This document shows, piece after piece, positions 1 through 9,556 of a stretch of 64,000 bases of DNA. This DNA comes from Thiomicrorhabdus sp965603495 (GTDB lineage: Bacteria > Pseudomonadota > Gammaproteobacteria > Thiomicrospirales > Thiomicrospiraceae). Within the stretch, counting starts at the first letter, position 1; each line of letters begins with the position of its first letter. The translations under genes and the position numbers were made by a program. The stretch spans positions 372,001-436,000 of the forward strand of contig CBFDDF010000001.1 of assembly GCA_965603495.1 (NCBI GenBank), written 5' to 3'. Below the pieces are notes generated by a model that was given only the letters and a program-made list of their open reading frames with translations, did not search any database and was not told the DNA's origin.

Positions 1-34
1 ACGGTTAGAACAAATATATAAAGGGTGTATCTTG

Positions 35-1294
35 ATGCTTTCTACTATTAAAGCACGTTCCAAAAGCGTGCTCATTCCTGTCCTCATTCTTGTGGTTGCA
101 ATTGCGTTATTTCTCTATTTTGCAAAGACCAAGCCTGTACAAGCCCCGGTGCAGGTCAAAGAGAAGGTATGGATGGTTGAAACGATTCCTGCGATGTTTG
201 AAAGCTTATCCCCTATACAGACTTTGTACGGCAAGGTTGAGTCATTCTCAATGGTTAGCGCCGCCGCACCTATTTCGGGTGTGATTGAAAGCGTTTGGGT
301 TAAGGAAGGGCAGTCAGTTAAGGCGGGGGATGCTCTGGTCAGTATAAATGTCTCAGATTTAGAGATTCCTTTGCAGCAAGCTAAGGCAGATGTTGCAGAT
401 GCTTCTGCACAGGTGCGTTTACAAAGATTGGCTTATAAAGCCAATCAGCAACGCTTGCTGTATGAACAAAAGGTATTAGAGCTCAAGAAGGTCAAGCTAG
501 AACGTACGCAACAATTGATTGCCAAAGACTTGGCCTCGCTTACCGATTTAGATACGGTGAGAGAAGCCTTGGTTAAGCAAGAGTACGTTGTGGTAGGCGC
601 TCAATTAGCGGTTGAAGAAAATCAGCTTAAAGCGGCACAGAATGAGGCGCGCTTGGCGAAAGCCAAGGCAACTTTGGCACAGGCGACTCTAAACAAACAA
701 CGCGGTCAGTTGGTTGCCCCGTATGATGCGCGGATTGCAAAAGTGTCGGTCAGTGAAGGCTCTCGTGTGAATGCCGGTGTGAGCATGCTGAGTTTTTATG
801 GGATGTCGTCGTTGGAGTTGCGCGCGAAATTACCGGTCATGGTATCACCTAATGTACAGCAAGCATTAGATTCGAATATTACTTTACAGGCATTCTATAC
901 CCAAAATAATGGAGCTCTAGGTCAACAGTCTATTCCGTTAAATTTAACGAGATTGGCGGGGGAGTCGACTACAAGCGGTATTGATGCCTTTTTTAGTTTA
1001 CCGCCAACTCTCAAAAATGCTCGACCTGGTGATTTGATGGAAGTGAGTCTGCAAGGCGTGCCTGTTGATGCCGTGGTTGCGATCCCTTATAGTGCGCTTT
1101 ATGGCCAAAACCAAGTCTATATTATTCAAGATGGTCGTTTATTATCTCAGCAGGTTAAGGTGGTGGGTGATGTGCTGCGTGATGATAAGCTTTGGGCGTT
1201 AATTTTGCCTGAGTTTGCCGCTAAGACCAAAATCAATGTTACTCATTTGCCGAATGCTGTTTCCGGTCTGAAAGTGTCTGAAGGTGTTCAATGA
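35..1294 (+). CDS. RND efflux periplasmic adaptor (HlyD/membrane fusion family)
   Basis: Periplasmic adaptor that would join the inner-membrane RND pump encoded next to an outer-membrane channel. About 419 aa. A single N-terminal hydrophobic segment (about residues 11-29) acts as anchor or signal. A biotinyl-lipoyl-like half motif (ISGVIESVWVKEGQSVKAGD) follows at about residues 80-100, then a long Ala/Gln/Lys-rich coiled coil (about 105-215) and the returning lipoyl half (LVAPYDARIAKVSVSEGS). I prefer ATG at 35 to the in-frame TTG at 32 because it sits at a usable distance from AAGGG at 21-25. The stop overlaps the permease start by 4 bp (ATGA), so the two are translationally coupled. Substrate cannot be told from sequence. 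Confidence 0.88.
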   Translation: MLSTIKARSKSVLIPVLILVVAIALFLYFAKTKPVQAPVQVKEKVWMVETIPAMFESLSPIQTLYGKVESFSMVSAAAPISGVIESVWVKEGQSVKAGDALVSINVSDLEIPLQQAKADVADASAQVRLQRLAYKANQQRLLYEQKVLELKKVKLERTQQLIAKDLASLTDLDTVREALVKQEYVVVGAQLAVEENQLKAAQNEARLAKAKATLAQATLNKQRGQLVAPYDARIAKVSVSEGSRVNAGVSMLSFYGMSSLELRAKLPVMVSPNVQQALDSNITLQAFYTQNNGALGQQSIPLNLTRLAGESTTSGIDAFFSLPPTLKNARPGDLMEVSLQGVPVDAVVAIPYSALYGQNQVYIIQDGRLLSQQVKVVGDVLRDDKLWALILPEFAAKTKINVTHLPNAVSGLKVSEGVQ

Positions 1295-4200
1295 GTATCT
1301 CTGAATCTAACGGCGCTGCGTCAGGTGGTAATGAAGCATTAAGGCGTGATGAAAATCAGGATTTTCAAATTGAAGATCAAGATTATGAAATCAAGGAACG
1401 CAATTTTAAATCACACGGCATGATTGGCTTATTCGCCCGTCATAAAGTGGCACCTAACTTGTTGATGATTATTATGTTGTTAGCCGGTCTGGTCGCTCTA
1501 ATGAAGTTGAATGTACAGTTCTTTCCAAGTTTTGAACTAGATTATGCTTCCGTTCGAGTGGTTTGGCCGGGTGCAAATGGTGAGGATGTAGAGCGGAGCA
1601 TTACCGAGCCAGTTGAAAGGGTTTTGCGTAATTTAGATAGTTTGGATGAAATGACCTCCACTTCATCACTGGGTATCGCTGTGATTACCTTGAAGTTCAA
1701 GGAAGGCGTGAATATGATTGAGGCGGTCGATCAAATCAATCAGCGCATCAATGAATTGCGCAATTTGCCGCAGGATGCGGAAAAACCGGTGGTAGAGCGG
1801 ATTGTTCGTTACGAATCTATTGCGCGTGTATTGTTAGTGAGTGAACAGGGTGACTTGGCGGAACTGCGACCGATGGTGCGCGAGTTTGAACGAGATTTAC
1901 TCAATCGCGGCATTGATAAAATCAGTTTTACCGGTCTGCCTGCTGAAGAGATGGCGGTAGAACTGTCCCAAGAAAAGCTTGAACAGTTTAATCTTTCGTT
2001 AGAGGCGGTTGGCAATCAAATAGCCAGTATGAGTCGTGATTACCCGGCAGGTTCGGTAGGTGACAATGATAGTGTTAGAGACTTGCGTGCCCTGGAACAA
2101 AAGCGTACTGAGCACGAATTTAATCAAATGCCCTTGGTGGTCTCGGATTCTGAGAATGTGGCTTTGGGTGATGTGGGTTTGGTTGAACGACGCGCCATTA
2201 AGGACTCGCCTTATTTAACTGTAGAAGGTTATCCAGCCATTGAAATGCAATTACAGCGTGCTGAAAGCGGTGATACGTTAGTCTCTTCTAAAATATTAAT
2301 GGATTGGATTGCAGAAGTCGAGCCGGCCTTACCGCAGGGCGTGCGAATTCAGGTCTATGATCAGACCTGGTCGTTAGTGAATCAGCGAATTATGTTGTTA
2401 GTGAATAATGGAATTGGCGGCTTAATTCTGGTCGTCTTGATCTTATATATATTTATGAATGGTCGAGTGGCTTTCTGGGTTGCTGTCGGTATTCCGGTCT
2501 CTTTTTCAGCCACTCTGATGATCATCTATTTAGCAGGTGGCAGTATCAACATGGTCAGCCTGTTTGGGCTGATTATGGCATTGGGAATCATTGTGGATGA
2601 TGCTATTGTGGTGGGTGAGGATGCATTGTCACATCACGAACGGGGAGAGCCTGCCTTACAGGCTGCCGAAGGTGGCGCGCATCGTATGCTCGGTCCTGTC
2701 ACGGCATCTTCATTAACAACCGTCGCAGCTTTCTTACCTTTAATGATGATTGGCGGGGAGATGGGGAATATCCTGTTCGCCATTCCGTTAGTCATTATTG
2801 CGGTAATTTTCGCCTCATTGATTGAGAGTTTCACGATTTTACCAGGCCATCTGCGCCATGCCTTAAGTGGTGTTAAGCGCTCTCAGCCGGGCTCGATTCG
2901 TTATCGTTTAGATCGTGGGATTGATCATGTCCGTCATCATCAGTTTCGTAATATTATCCGTTGGGTCTTGAAGAATAGAGCGATTACTTTAACGGCGACA
3001 TTGGCGATGATGATTTTTGTGATTGGTTTACTCGCGGGGGGGCGTTTGGGTTTTGTCTTTTTCCCTTCACCAGAGTCCACTAAGTTGCAAGCTGATGCGC
3101 GTTTTGTGGCAGGAACGCCTTCAGAAGTCTCTTCACGTTATGTTGAAAAACTCTATCAGGCTTTGCTAGAGACCGAGCAAGAGCTTGAACCCGGTATGCT
3201 TAAGATTGCGACGGTAAACTACAATAAAACCAGCAAACAGTCGGGGCCCAATTTTAGCGGAGTAAATGTAGAGCTGGTTGAGCCAGATCAGCGGCAAACA
3301 CGAAATGCAGAGTTCATTAAAGTTTGGCAAGAAAAAGTCGGAATAGTGCCAGGTTTAGATGTGTTAAGCATTGAATCACCGAGAAATGGGCCACCAGGTA
3401 GTGATGTAGATATTCGTTTATCAGGCGCAGAGCCTTTGGTTTTAAAGCAAGCATCTTTAGACTTGCAGGAGGTCTTGTCGCAAGTGGCTGGTGTGAGTGG
3501 TATTCGAGATGATCTACCCTATGGTCGAGATCAGTTGATTTATCAACTCACACCGACAGGAAAGGCTTTGGGGTTAACTTATGTTGCTTTAGGACGTCAG
3601 TTATCGGATGCCTTTTCAGGTCGTCTGGTGCAAATCTTTACCGATGCAGAAGATGAAATTGAGGTACGTGTGCAATATCCTCGGGCTGAGCAGAATACCT
3701 TAGCAACTCTTAATCGTATGCAAATCGTCACGCCTACAGGGGAGCGTGTCGCTTTGAATACGGTGGCGAGTTGGTCGACTCAGCGTGGTTTTGATGTGAT
3801 GCGCCATGTCGATGGGTATCTGGCGGTCAATGTGATTGGTGAAGTGGATCGTAGCGTTAACAATGGTAATCTTATTTTAGCGCAGTTAATGCGAAGTACT
3901 CTGCCTGAGCTAGAAATGAAATACGGACTGGTTTATTCGGTTGAAGGGCAGAGTGCACGACAGGCAGAAACTATGGCGGATATGAAAGTTGGTTTGTTGA
4001 TTGGTTTATCGATGATTTATATCGTTCTGGCCTGGGTTTTTGGTTCTTATGGCTGGCCTTTGGTAGTGATGATGGCGATTCCTTTTGGTTTAGTTGGTGC
4101 CATCATGGGGCACTGGTGGATGGGGTTGGATATGACAATCCTGTCGCTGTTTGGTTTCTTTGGCTTGTCAGGTATCGTGGTCAATGACTCAATTATCTTG

Positions 4201-4545
4201 GTGAGTTTTTATAAGCGCCTCAGGGAGTCTGGTTTGGGTGTGGATGCAGCTTTAGAAGAAGCGGCTGTTCAGCGTGTCCGTGCGGTACTGTTGACGTCAT
4301 TAACCACGGTTGCGGGTTTAACACCGTTGTTGTTTGAAACCTCTTTGCAAGCACAATTCTTGATTCCAATGGCGACCGCAATAGCCTTTGGTTTGATTTT
4401 CTCGACCTTTCTGATTTTGCTGGTGATTCCGTCAATGTTGTCATTGTACGAGCACGCAGGAGAAGCGATTAATAAAAGAACTCGGAATTCATCAAATGAT
4501 CGCGCACAAAGTGTTGAGGCTGAGTTAACGTCTACAGGTCGGTAA
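1291..4545 (+). CDS. RND family efflux permease (AcrB/MMPL-type, inner membrane)
   Basis: Proton-driven inner-membrane exporter of 1084 aa, the usual RND length. About 50 charged residues precede the first membrane segment (about 52-72). Two large periplasmic regions follow (about 75-365 and 620-900), each followed by a block of hydrophobic helices, giving the 12-helix RND plan. The acidic pair in GIIVDDAIVVGED (about residues 436-437) in TM4 matches the RND proton-relay aspartates. The C-terminal half shows the paired motif GLSGIVVNDSIILV. It forms a two-gene operon with the adaptor; no outer-membrane factor gene is visible here. The hydrophilic N-terminal extension of about 45 aa is somewhat longer than typical. 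Heavy-metal, drug or organic-acid export cannot be distinguished. Confidence 0.9.
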   Translation: MSISESNGAASGGNEALRRDENQDFQIEDQDYEIKERNFKSHGMIGLFARHKVAPNLLMIIMLLAGLVALMKLNVQFFPSFELDYASVRVVWPGANGEDVERSITEPVERVLRNLDSLDEMTSTSSLGIAVITLKFKEGVNMIEAVDQINQRINELRNLPQDAEKPVVERIVRYESIARVLLVSEQGDLAELRPMVREFERDLLNRGIDKISFTGLPAEEMAVELSQEKLEQFNLSLEAVGNQIASMSRDYPAGSVGDNDSVRDLRALEQKRTEHEFNQMPLVVSDSENVALGDVGLVERRAIKDSPYLTVEGYPAIEMQLQRAESGDTLVSSKILMDWIAEVEPALPQGVRIQVYDQTWSLVNQRIMLLVNNGIGGLILVVLILYIFMNGRVAFWVAVGIPVSFSATLMIIYLAGGSINMVSLFGLIMALGIIVDDAIVVGEDALSHHERGEPALQAAEGGAHRMLGPVTASSLTTVAAFLPLMMIGGEMGNILFAIPLVIIAVIFASLIESFTILPGHLRHALSGVKRSQPGSIRYRLDRGIDHVRHHQFRNIIRWVLKNRAITLTATLAMMIFVIGLLAGGRLGFVFFPSPESTKLQADARFVAGTPSEVSSRYVEKLYQALLETEQELEPGMLKIATVNYNKTSKQSGPNFSGVNVELVEPDQRQTRNAEFIKVWQEKVGIVPGLDVLSIESPRNGPPGSDVDIRLSGAEPLVLKQASLDLQEVLSQVAGVSGIRDDLPYGRDQLIYQLTPTGKALGLTYVALGRQLSDAFSGRLVQIFTDAEDEIEVRVQYPRAEQNTLATLNRMQIVTPTGERVALNTVASWSTQRGFDVMRHVDGYLAVNVIGEVDRSVNNGNLILAQLMRSTLPELEMKYGLVYSVEGQSARQAETMADMKVGLLIGLSMIYIVLAWVFGSYGWPLVVMMAIPFGLVGAIMGHWWMGLDMTILSLFGFFGLSGIVVNDSIILVSFYKRLRESGLGVDAALEEAAVQRVRAVLLTSLTTVAGLTPLLFETSLQAQFLIPMATAIAFGLIFSTFLILLVIPSMLSLYEHAGEAINKRTRNSSNDRAQSVEAELTSTGR

Positions 4546-4857
4546 GAGCATGCTTTGTCTAAACTCAATGTGGTAATTAATTATTTTAATGATTAAGTTG
4601 AACATAAATCCTTATTTAAAGCCGTATTTTGGGGTTTTTCGATAAAAAACCGATCTGTAATAAGCCATCAAATGCAGTAAGTCTGAGTAAATAAACCTAA
4701 GAAAACAATAAGAAAACTTGATGATTTAGTCATTTTAAGAGAGAATATTCCCCCAAATTATCTTGTCATTCCTCCTTTAAGTTCTTAAATATATAGAGCC
4801 TAAAGTTAGTAGAGGAATGTGCAAGCACCGAATTTTTTTAAAAATTAAGGAAGTTGT
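4546..4857 (+). promoter_or_regulatory. Intergenic region with weak hairpin and candidate tkt promoter
   Basis: 312 bp without a gene. An A/T-rich inverted repeat at 4633-4651 (GGTTTTT, 5-nt loop, AAAAACC) may end the RND operon. A candidate sigma-70 promoter for tkt is TTGTCA (4763-4768), 17-bp spacer, TAAATA (4786-4791). The tkt ribosome site AAGGA lies just before the ATG. No copy of the CbbR dyad found at cbbL and cbbM is seen here. Confidence 0.45.
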
Positions 4858-6846
4858 ATGGCAACTCGTAGAGAATTAGCAAACGCAATCCGTGCGTTAA
4901 GTATGGATGCAGTTCAGAAAGCAAATTCGGGTCACCCAGGTGCACCGATGGGTATGGCGGATATCGCTGAAGTATTGTGGAACAGCCACATGAAGTACAA
5001 CCCAACGAATTCAAAATGGGCTGATCGCGATCGTTTCGTATTGTCTAACGGACACGGATCAATGTTGATGTACTCTTTGTTGCACCTAACTGGTTTTGAC
5101 CTAGGTATGGAAGATATCAAGCAGTTCCGTCAGCTTCACGCTAAGACGGCAGGTCACCCTGAGTATGGTTATGCTGAAGGTATCGAAACAACGACTGGTC
5201 CTCTAGGTCAGGGTTTGACTAACGCGGTAGGTATGGCAATTGCAGAACGTACTTTAGCGGCACATTTCAACCGTCCAGGTCATAACGTTGTTGATCACAA
5301 CACTTATGTATTCATGGGTGATGGTTGTTTGATGGAAGGTCTTTCTCATGAAGCGGGTGCAATGGCTGGGACTTTAGGTCTTGGTAAGTTAATCGCGTTC
5401 TGGGATGATAATGATATTTCTATCGATGGTCACATCGGTGATTGGATGGAAAGAGGCGTTCCAGCCCGTTTTAAATCTTATGATTGGCACGTTATTCCGA
5501 ATGTTGATGGTCACGATGCCGATGCAGTTAATGCGGCAATCGAAGAAGCTAAGTCTGTCACAGATAAGCCGACATTGATTTGTACTCGTACAATTATCGG
5601 TTTTGGTTCACCTAATATGTGCGGTTCGCATGAATGTCACGGTGCTGCTTTAGGTCATGATGAGATTGCTGCTGCACGTGAATTCCTAAAATGGCCTTAT
5701 GCGCCATTTGAAATTCCAGAAGATATCTATGCTGGTTGGGATCATAAAGCGAAAGGTGCAACTGACGAAGCTGAGTGGAATACTCGTTTTGACGCTTATA
5801 CAGCAGAGCATCCTGAGTTGGCTTCAGAGTTTAAACGTCGTATGTCAGGTGATTTGCCAGCTAACTTCGAAGTTGAAATGGATAAGTTCATTGCGCATAC
5901 TCAAGGTGAAATGCCAAACATCGCTTCACGTAAAGCGTCTCAAAACGCGATTGAAGCAATGGGGCCATTATTGCCTGAAATGTTCGGTGGTTCTGCTGAC
6001 TTAACGGGTTCTAACTTAACGAACTGGTCTGGTACGGTTAAAGTTAATGCTGACAATGCTAACGGTAACTACCTTTCTTGGGGTGTTCGTGAGTTTGGTA
6101 TGGCGCACATGATGAACGGTATGGTGCTTCACGGTGGTTTCAAGGTTTACGGCGCAACATTCTTCATGTTCATGGAGTTCATGCGTAACGCTTTACGTAT
6201 GTCTGCATTGATGAAGATCGGTACGATCTATGTTTACACTCATGACTCTATCGGTCTAGGTGAAGATGGTCCTACGCATCAGCCTGTAGAGCAAATGGCA
6301 ACTATGCGTGTAATCCCTAACTTCCAAACTTGGCGTGGTTGTGATGCAATTGAGTCTGCTGTTTCTTGGAAAGTTGCGATGATGCGTGGAAACGCACCAA
6401 CAGCATTAGTATTCTCTCGTCAAAACCTAACGCCTCAGCCTCGTACGGCAGAGCAGGTTGCGAACATCGAGAAAGGTGGATATGTTCTTAAAGATTGTGC
6501 TGGTACGCCAGACATTATCTTTATCTCAACGGGTTCTGAAGTCGGTCTAGCGGTAGAAGCTGCTGAAGCAATGAATGCAAACGTACGTGTTGTTTCTATG
6601 CCTTGTACTAACGCTTATGATTCTCAAGATCAGGCCTATAAGGATTCTGTATTGATTCCTGGTGTTAAGCGTGTTGCGATTGAAGCAGGTGTTGCTGATG
6701 GTTGGTATAAGTATGTTGGTCTTGAAGGTGGAACGGTTTGTATGTCTACTTTCGGTGAATCAGCTCCTGCTGGCGAATTATTCAAAGAATTCGGTTTCAC
6801 AGTAGAGAACGTTGTAGCAACAGCTAACAAAGTACTTGGTAAGTAA
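4858..6846 (+). CDS. tkt: Transketolase
   Basis: Thiamine-diphosphate enzyme that moves two-carbon ketol units in the regenerative phase of the Calvin cycle and in the pentose phosphate pathway; cytosolic. 662 aa, full length for the family. Landmarks are GHPGAPMGMADIAEVLW near residue 27, the ThDP/Mg2+ motif GDGCLMEG at about 154 with DDNDISIDG after it, and the central pyrimidine-domain region HDSIGLGEDGPTHQPVEQ. The start follows AAGGA with good spacing. It opens the cluster tkt-gap-pgk-pyk-fba and could be called cbbT in this context. A long hairpin follows its stop. Confidence 0.97.
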   Translation: MATRRELANAIRALSMDAVQKANSGHPGAPMGMADIAEVLWNSHMKYNPTNSKWADRDRFVLSNGHGSMLMYSLLHLTGFDLGMEDIKQFRQLHAKTAGHPEYGYAEGIETTTGPLGQGLTNAVGMAIAERTLAAHFNRPGHNVVDHNTYVFMGDGCLMEGLSHEAGAMAGTLGLGKLIAFWDDNDISIDGHIGDWMERGVPARFKSYDWHVIPNVDGHDADAVNAAIEEAKSVTDKPTLICTRTIIGFGSPNMCGSHECHGAALGHDEIAAAREFLKWPYAPFEIPEDIYAGWDHKAKGATDEAEWNTRFDAYTAEHPELASEFKRRMSGDLPANFEVEMDKFIAHTQGEMPNIASRKASQNAIEAMGPLLPEMFGGSADLTGSNLTNWSGTVKVNADNANGNYLSWGVREFGMAHMMNGMVLHGGFKVYGATFFMFMEFMRNALRMSALMKIGTIYVYTHDSIGLGEDGPTHQPVEQMATMRVIPNFQTWRGCDAIESAVSWKVAMMRGNAPTALVFSRQNLTPQPRTAEQVANIEKGGYVLKDCAGTPDIIFISTGSEVGLAVEAAEAMNANVRVVSMPCTNAYDSQDQAYKDSVLIPGVKRVAIEAGVADGWYKYVGLEGGTVCMSTFGESAPAGELFKEFGFTVENVVATANKVLGK

Positions 6847-6878
6847 TTAAGTGGGTCGTCTTAAAGACGGCTTAATTA
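6844..6878 (+). terminator. Hairpin after tkt
   Basis: TAATTAAG pairs with CTTAATTA around an inner GTCGTC/GACGGC stem. The structure overlaps the tkt stop codon. The following T-run is short, so it may act as an attenuator or mRNA stabiliser instead of a full terminator. Confidence 0.5.
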
Positions 6879-6925
6879 TTTGCATTCAGTATTAACAAAT
6901 TTTTTATTAAGCTAGGCCTGATTTA

Positions 6926-6937
6926 ACCAGGCCTGGT
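6926..6937. repeat. ACCAGGCCTGGT palindrome, copy 1
   Basis: Exact 12-bp core in the tkt-gap spacer, 21 bp before the gap ATG. A partial copy (AGGCCTG) lies just upstream at 6914-6920. Confidence 0.85.
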
Positions 6938-6958
6938 AACAATTGGAGTAAAAACTCA

Positions 6959-7957
6959 ATGACTATTAAAGTTGGTATTAACGGTTTCGGTCGTATCGGA
7001 CGTATGGCTTTCCGCGCAGCGGCTAAAGATTTCAAAAACATCGAAGTAGTTGCGATCAATGATTTACTTGATCCTGAATACCTAGCATACATGCTTAAGT
7101 TCGATTCTGTACACGGTCGTTTTGACGGAACAGTTGATGTTGTTGACGGTAACCTAGTGGTTAACGGTAAGACTATCCGTATTACTGCAGAACGTAACCC
7201 TGCTGACCTAGCTTGGTCTGATGTTGGTGCTGATCTAGTAATCGAATGTACTGGTTTCTTCCTAACTGAAGAATCTTGTCAGGCTCACATCGATGCCGGT
7301 GCTAAGAAAGTAGTTCAATCTGCTCCTTCTAAGGATCACACTCCAATGTTCGTATATGGTGTTAACCATAACGAATATAAAGGTGAGGCAATTGTTTCTG
7401 CAGCGTCTTGTACGACTAACGGTCTTGCGCCAGTTGCTAAAGTACTTAACGACAGCTTCGGTATCAAGCGTGGTCTTATGACGACTGTTCATGCTGCAAC
7501 AGCTACTCAGAAAACAGTTGATGGTCCTTCTATGAAAGATTGGCGTGGTGGTCGTGGTATTCTTGAGAATATCATCCCTTCATCAACGGGTGCTGCTAAA
7601 GCGGTAGGTGTTGTTCTTCCTGAGTTGAATGGCAAGTTGACTGGTATGGCTTTCCGTGTACCTACTTCTGACGTTTCTGTTGTTGATTTAGTTGTTGAAC
7701 TTGAAAAAGAAGCAACTTATGAAGAAATCTGTGCAGCGATGAAAGCGGCTTCTGAAGGTTCTATGGCAGGTGTGCTTGGTTACACTGAAGAAGCGAATGT
7801 TTCTACAGATTTCCGTGGTGATTCTCGTCCATCTATCTTTGATGCAAAAGCGGGTATCGCTCTAGATACTACTTTCGTTAAAGTGGTCGCTTGGTATGAC
7901 AACGAATATGGTTATACATGTAACATGATGCGCGTTGTAGAACACGTAGGTAAGTAA
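6959..7957 (+). CDS. gap: Type I glyceraldehyde-3-phosphate dehydrogenase
   Basis: Interconverts 1,3-bisphosphoglycerate and glyceraldehyde-3-phosphate. In an autotroph it runs mainly in the reductive Calvin-cycle direction; cytosolic tetramer. 332 aa. The Rossmann motif VGINGFGRIGRMAFRAA opens the protein, and the catalytic Cys is in ASCTTNG (about residue 150). HAATATQKTVDGPS and the substrate-loop Arg/Thr region are present. AINDLLDPEYLAY after beta-2 carries the Asp typical of NAD preference, but cofactor choice cannot be fixed by eye. RBS GGAG at 6945-6948. Confidence 0.97.
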   Translation: MTIKVGINGFGRIGRMAFRAAAKDFKNIEVVAINDLLDPEYLAYMLKFDSVHGRFDGTVDVVDGNLVVNGKTIRITAERNPADLAWSDVGADLVIECTGFFLTEESCQAHIDAGAKKVVQSAPSKDHTPMFVYGVNHNEYKGEAIVSAASCTTNGLAPVAKVLNDSFGIKRGLMTTVHAATATQKTVDGPSMKDWRGGRGILENIIPSSTGAAKAVGVVLPELNGKLTGMAFRVPTSDVSVVDLVVELEKEATYEEICAAMKAASEGSMAGVLGYTEEANVSTDFRGDSRPSIFDAKAGIALDTTFVKVVAWYDNEYGYTCNMMRVVEHVGK

Positions 7958-7964
7958 TTAATTT

Positions 7965-8036
7965 GCTCAGTCCTAACGGGTTGAGTAGCTTAAAACTTAT
8001 TTATTATTTGGAGGGAGATAAATCTTCCTTCAAATA
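7965..8036 (+). other. Two hairpins in the gap-pgk spacer
   Basis: The first is CTCAGTCC-TAAC-GGGTTGAG (about 7965-7984), an 8-bp stem with two G-T pairs. The second is a longer stem of about 15 bp (8005-8036) in which TATTTGGAGGGAGAT pairs with ATCTTCCTTCAAATA across a 2-4 nt loop. Neither has a clear T-run, so they look more like stability or attenuation elements than full terminators. Confidence 0.5.
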
Positions 8037-8132
8037 TTATTAACTTTTCGTTTCCGTACTGATTCAGTATTGAATGGAAAATTTAATATTAAACTTTGTT
8101 GCTCTGCAACACTCCAAACTGAGGAATACCGA

Positions 8133-9317
8133 ATGTCTGTAATTAAGATGACTGATTTAGATCTAGCTGGAAAGCGCGTATTAATTCGTCAAGATTTAAA
8201 TGTGCCAGTAAAAGACGGTAAAGTAACTTCAGATGCGCGTATTCGTGCATCATTAGCAACCATTAAGATGGCTGCAGACGCTGGCGCTAAGGTCATGCTA
8301 ATGTCTCACCTTGGTCGTCCAACGGAAGGTGAGTATGCTGAAGAATTCTCTCTTGCACCCGTTGCTGCAAATCTTTCTGAAAAGTTAGGTAAAGACGTTC
8401 GTTTGGTTAAAGATTACCTAAATGGTGGTTTTGACGTGGCTGACGGTGAAGTTGTTCTTTTAGAAAACGTACGTTTTAACGTCGGTGAGAAGAAAGATGA
8501 CGAAGTGCTTTCTAAGCAGTATGCTGCATTATGTGATGTTTATGTTATGGATGCATTTGGTACAGCTCACCGTGCTCAAGCTTCTACACACGGCGCGGGT
8601 GCATTTGCTCCAACGGCATGTGCTGGTCCTTTATTAGCGGCTGAGTTAGATGCTTTAGGTAAAGCTTTAAACAATCCTGCACGCCCAATGGTTGCAATCG
8701 TTGGTGGTTCAAAGGTTTCTACTAAGTTAACAGTGCTTGAGTCACTTTCTGAGAAAGTTGATCAGTTAGTTGTTGGTGGTGGTATTGCGAATACCTTCAT
8801 CGAAGCTGCTGGTTATAACGTTGGTAAGTCGCTATCTGAATCAGATCTTCTTGAAACTTGTAAGAAGTTAAACGGAATTATGGAAGCACGTGGTGCGGCG
8901 ATTCCTTTAGCTTCTGACGTGGTTTGTGGCAAAGAGTTCTCTGAAACGGCTGTTGCAACGACTAAAAATGTTTCTGAAACTCAAGACGACGATATGATTT
9001 TTGATATCGGTCCTGATTCTGCAGCAGAGTTAGCTGAAATCATCAAAAATGCTGGAACGGTTGTTTGGAACGGTCCAGTAGGTGTTTTCGAGTTTGACCA
9101 GTTTGGTGAAGGCACTAAAGCAATCGCTATGGCGATTGCTGAATCAAAAGCATTTTCTATCGCGGGTGGTGGGGATACTTTAGCGGCGATTGATAAGTAC
9201 GATATCGCAGATAAGGTTTCTTATATCTCTACGGGTGGTGGTGCTTTCCTTGAGTTCTTAGAAGGTAAAGAGTTACCTGCTGTAACGATGCTAGAAAAAG
9301 CTGCAGCAAAAAAGTAA
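8133..9317 (+). CDS. pgk: Phosphoglycerate kinase
   Basis: Phosphorylates 3-phosphoglycerate, the product of RuBisCO, to 1,3-bisphosphoglycerate. 394 aa from ATG 8133, which is preceded by GAGG at 8121-8124. An in-frame ATG at 8070 would add 21 residues that do not look like PGK and is rejected. Landmarks are RVLIRQDLNVPVKDG at the N-terminus, LMSHLGRP, LLENVRF, the nucleotide-binding VGGSKVSTKL, and the C-terminal GGGDTLAA with STGGGAFLE. Lies between gap and pyk in the same orientation. Confidence 0.97.
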   Translation: MSVIKMTDLDLAGKRVLIRQDLNVPVKDGKVTSDARIRASLATIKMAADAGAKVMLMSHLGRPTEGEYAEEFSLAPVAANLSEKLGKDVRLVKDYLNGGFDVADGEVVLLENVRFNVGEKKDDEVLSKQYAALCDVYVMDAFGTAHRAQASTHGAGAFAPTACAGPLLAAELDALGKALNNPARPMVAIVGGSKVSTKLTVLESLSEKVDQLVVGGGIANTFIEAAGYNVGKSLSESDLLETCKKLNGIMEARGAAIPLASDVVCGKEFSETAVATTKNVSETQDDDMIFDIGPDSAAELAEIIKNAGTVVWNGPVGVFEFDQFGEGTKAIAMAIAESKAFSIAGGGDTLAAIDKYDIADKVSYISTGGGAFLEFLEGKELPAVTMLEKAAAKK

Positions 9318-9339
9318 TCTAGTCTATGTAGACTAAATG

Positions 9340-9351
9340 ACCAGGCCTGGT
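9340..9351. repeat. ACCAGGCCTGGT palindrome, copy 2
   Basis: Exact core 22 bp after the pgk stop, preceded by the separate small palindrome AGTCTATGTAGACT (9321-9334). Confidence 0.85.
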
Positions 9352-9355
9352 AACG

Positions 9356-9367
9356 ACCAGGTCTGGT
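9356..9367. repeat. ACCAGGTCTGGT, variant in tandem with copy 2
   Basis: One-substitution variant (C to T at core position 7), 4 bp after copy 2 and followed by TTTT. The two copies could pair with each other or each fold alone. Confidence 0.75.
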
Positions 9368-9556
9368 TTTCATCTATTTGTCATATTGATAATAGAGTTA
9401 ATGTAATAAGATGAGTTTTCCATTTGAGGGTGACTCGGTAAGTAAACATAACAGACATAGCAGCCGCCGATTGGCTGTCAGTGTGGAAGACGTTTATTTT
9501 GCGAGACATCTTTTTTGAATTGGTAAAACACTCAAATTTTAAAGGTATAAATTTTC

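Noticed and set aside
7262..7492. Minus-strand frame inside gap, and similar frames inside tkt, pyk, rpoB, rpoC, fusA and tuf
   Set aside because: All lie wholly within well-supported genes and lack family features or start signals.
8070..8132. Longer pgk start at ATG 8070
   Set aside because: The extra residues are not PGK-like and ATG 8133 has its own ribosome site.
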